Under the pieces are notes generated by a model. That model was not told where the DNA came from and did not search any database. It saw only the letters and a program-made list of their open reading frames with translations. Position numbers and translations under genes: made by a program. Shown piece by piece: positions 62,062 through 64,000 of a DNA stretch of 64,000 nucleotides (the stretch's first letter is position 1; each line of letters begins with the position of its first letter). This DNA is from Clostridia bacterium. Lineage in GTDB: Bacteria > Bacillota > Clostridia > Oscillospirales > Acutalibacteraceae. The stretch covers positions 1 to 64,000 of the forward strand of contig JAKSQO010000004.1 of the NCBI GenBank assembly GCA_024404095.1. The letters are read 5' to 3'.

Positions 62062-63504
62062 ATGAAAGAAAAAACCGCAAAAATCAAGGCTGATTTCTGC
62101 CCTGTCGCTAAGAAATGCGGCGGATGTCAGCTTCAGAATATGAACTATCCCGAGCAGCTCAGCTATAAGCAGGCAAAGGTGATAAAGCTTCTCGGCAGAT
62201 ATCATCACGTTGATGAAATTATCGGAATGGCTTGCCCGTACAATTATCGAAACAAGGTGCAGGCGGCATTTGGTATGACGCGTGGCGGAAAGATAATTTC
62301 AGGTGTATATCAGTCGAAGTCGCACCGCATTGTATGTGTTGACAAGTGCAGACTTGAGGACAAAAAAGCGGATGAAATCATTACCGCAATCCGCGCAATG
62401 ATGCCGAAATTCCGAATGATTCCGTACGATGAGGACAGGGGAACAGGCTTCCTTCGACATGTTCTTGTAAAAAGAGGATTTGCCACCAACGAGATAATGG
62501 TTGTACTTGTTACAGGCACCCCGATGTTCCCGGGTAAGAATTCATTTGTCAAAGCTCTGCGCGAAAAATTTCCCGAGATAACAACGATTATTCAAAATAT
62601 TAACCGTGACAGAACAAGTATGGTTCTCGGCGATGCAGAAAAGGTTCTGTACGGCAAAGGCTACATTGAGGACATTCTCTGCGGATGTACGTTCAGAATC
62701 TCCGCCAAATCGTTTTATCAGATTAACCCTGTTCAGACAGAGGTTCTCTATGGCAAAGCGGTTGAGTTTGCTGAGCTTAAAGGGACGGAGACGGTAATAG
62801 ATGCTTATTGCGGAATCGGAACAATCGGAATAATTGCATCAAAAAATGCAGGCAGCGTTGTCGGTGTTGAGTTAAATAAGGATGCAGTCCGTGATGCAAA
62901 AACAAATGCACAGCGGAACAACGTGGAAAATATTCGTTTCTATTGCGCCGATGCAGGTAAGTTTATGACCGAAATGGCACAAAACGGAGAAAGGGCAGAC
63001 GTTGTGTTTATGGATCCTCCGAGAGCCGGAAGTGACATTCCGTTCCTCGAGTCCGTTGTTACGCTTTCGCCCGAGAAAATAGTTTATATCTCCTGTAACC
63101 CCGAAACACAGGCACGTGACCTGAGATACCTCACAAGCAACGGCTATAAGGTCCGCAAAATACAGCCCGTTGATATGTTCCCGCATACTCAGCACGTTGA
63201 GACGGTAGTATTGCTGTCCCAACGCAGAGCCGATGAACATATCGACATAAAACTCGACTTAACAAAGCTTGATTTAACCTCGGCAGAGACAAAACCAACT
63301 TATGATGAAATAAAAGACTACGTATTCAAAAAGCTCGGTCTAAAAGTATCAACGCTTTACATTTCACAGGTCAAGAGAAAACTCGGACTTGAGGTTGGAG
63401 ATAGCTATAATAAACCGAAGTCGGAAAATTCAAAGCAACCGAACTGTCCAAAAGATAAAGAAAAGGCTATCGTTGAGGCGTTGAAGTGGTTTAGGGTGAT
63501 ATGA
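62062..63504 (+). CDS. 23S rRNA (uracil-5-)-methyltransferase, RlmD/RumA family
   Basis: A 480-residue SAM-dependent m5U methyltransferase. The iron-sulphur cluster cysteines are C13, C19, C22 (CPVAKKCGGC) and C96 (CVDKC). The SAM site is VIDAYCGIGTIGIIA, with FMDPPRAGSD next to it, and the nucleophile Cys lies in YISCNPETQARDL. No separate TRAM domain is apparent. After residue ~390 there is an extra tail (IDIKLDLTKLDLTSAETKPT, then YVFKKLGLKVSTLYISQVKR) seen in Clostridial members. The bacterial target may be U747 or U1939, not decidable here. It follows tex by 2 bases. Confidence 0.9.
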   Translation: MKEKTAKIKADFCPVAKKCGGCQLQNMNYPEQLSYKQAKVIKLLGRYHHVDEIIGMACPYNYRNKVQAAFGMTRGGKIISGVYQSKSHRIVCVDKCRLEDKKADEIITAIRAMMPKFRMIPYDEDRGTGFLRHVLVKRGFATNEIMVVLVTGTPMFPGKNSFVKALREKFPEITTIIQNINRDRTSMVLGDAEKVLYGKGYIEDILCGCTFRISAKSFYQINPVQTEVLYGKAVEFAELKGTETVIDAYCGIGTIGIIASKNAGSVVGVELNKDAVRDAKTNAQRNNVENIRFYCADAGKFMTEMAQNGERADVVFMDPPRAGSDIPFLESVVTLSPEKIVYISCNPETQARDLRYLTSNGYKVRKIQPVDMFPHTQHVETVVLLSQRRADEHIDIKLDLTKLDLTSAETKPTYDEIKDYVFKKLGLKVSTLYISQVKRKLGLEVGDSYNKPKSENSKQPNCPKDKEKAIVEALKWFRVI

Positions 63505-63506
63505 TT

Positions 63507-63536
63507 TTGATTCGCGAAAACTACAATCTATATAAT
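63507..63536 (+). promoter_or_regulatory. Promoter for the last gene of the window
   Basis: TTGATT (63507-63512), 18 bases, TATAAT (63531-63536), 27 bases ahead of the ATG at 63564. Confidence 0.7.
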
Positions 63537-63563
63537 GAAAACAAAACGATTGGAGAATAAAAA

Positions 63564-64000
63564 ATGAGTGAATATTTTGATATTTGTGGTACACCGATAA
63601 GAATTTCTGAAATAAAGAGCTTTAGAATTGTTCAAAGAGAATATATATATCGTCCTACCTATATGGAGGCAGAAAAGACATTTTTAAGTCGTAATAAAAA
63701 ATACAATTTTTTCGGAATGCAGCCTTATGCGGCTATAGTTGATGAGAATGAAAAACACTCATCTCTCAAAGAATATAAAGCAAAAGACTTTAAGGAATCT
63801 TTGGGCAAAGATTTAATAGAAGGTGTCGTAACAACTATAGGTGAAAAATTTCACATCAAAGCGATTAATTCTAAAAAGTACATTTGTATAAATCAAGCCG
63901 GCAGAAAATTTACAACATATTTAGAGGATGTTCCTGCACTGATAATGCGGCAGGACGGCAAGGCTTCGGATGTTCATAAAAATGATGAATTATTCCCGCT
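63564..64000 (+). CDS. Unknown protein, cut by the window end
   Basis: An open frame of at least 145 codons running off the end. It starts MSEYFDICGTPIRISEIKSF with GGAG at 63552-63555 upstream, and continues FRIVQREYIYRPTYMEAEKT. No membrane segment, signal or known motif is visible; the sequence is rich in Lys, Glu and Tyr. It is more AT-rich than the preceding operon and has its own promoter, so it is a separate unit. No family is recognised. Confidence 0.7.
   Translation, partial: MSEYFDICGTPIRISEIKSFRIVQREYIYRPTYMEAEKTFLSRNKKYNFFGMQPYAAIVDENEKHSSLKEYKAKDFKESLGKDLIEGVVTTIGEKFHIKAINSKKYICINQAGRKFTTYLEDVPALIMRQDGKASDVHKNDELFP

Overview
The window is one contiguous piece of a Clostridia-type (Firmicutes) chromosome. 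The best guess is a gut-associated member of the Oscillospiraceae/Ruminococcaceae, inferred from gene content because no 16S rRNA is present. The Firmicutes assignment rests on PolC, SMC, TrmFO, DnaD- and DnaI-type replication proteins, MutS2, a YqzL-like gene beside recO, strong AGGAGG-type ribosome sites and many UUCG or U-tailed terminators. The sequence is moderate in GC, apart from a few AT-rich genes (12382-13506, 16176-16874, 36384-36884 and the last gene).

Layout. 1-13506 (+): rpmI (cut), rplT, a SpoU-type RNA methyltransferase, dprA, topA, trmFO, rnc, an Elp3-like radical SAM gene and smc, then a secreted GH43 protein and an AT-rich acyltransferase. 13542-16002 (-): hom and lysC. 16176-18073 (+): a sugar transferase and an AI-2E family membrane protein. 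18297-21659 (-): FAD oxidoreductase, azlC, azlD and a second acyltransferase. 21786-23966 (+): GH29 fucosidase and a secreted EEP-fold hydrolase. A MATE exporter (-), a zinc-ribbon/TPR membrane protein pair (+) and a divergent GH89 protein (-) follow. 30072-40708 (+): pyrH, frr, uppS, cdsA, dxr, rseP, ispG, an inserted REP-associated transposase and polC, then a degenerate HisI homologue and an M20 peptidase. 42857-44062 (-): iron alcohol dehydrogenase. 44271-47179 (+): a yybP-ykoY (Mn2+) riboswitch and its P-type ATPase. 47327-49459 (+): an HTH-sugar kinase fusion and a sugar-nucleotidyltransferase. 49473-55995 (-): phoH, ybeY, era, yqzL-like, recO, mutS2 and an EamA transporter. 56232-64000 (+): two membrane-anchored unknowns, DnaD-like and DnaI-like loader genes, tex, rlmD-like and a cut unknown gene.

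Most of the window is housekeeping: translation and RNA modification, DNA replication and repair, isoprenoid/undecaprenyl lipid synthesis, and aspartate-family amino acids. Accessory functions centre on glycans (GH29, GH43, GH89, sugar kinase plus nucleotidyltransferase, two acyltransferases, a glycosyltransferase).

The most unusual observations are: a PolC that lacks the embedded proofreading exonuclease domain; a RAYT transposase gene with a perfect 29-bp inverted pair of REP-like palindromes inside its own coding sequence; a MerR-like HTH fused to a galactokinase-fold kinase, with a 14-bp-arm dyad just upstream of its promoter; an isolated HisI-fold protein without its metal ligands; and a structured 85-nt intergenic repeat present twice in convergent gaps. 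No tRNA, rRNA, CRISPR array or prophage was seen.
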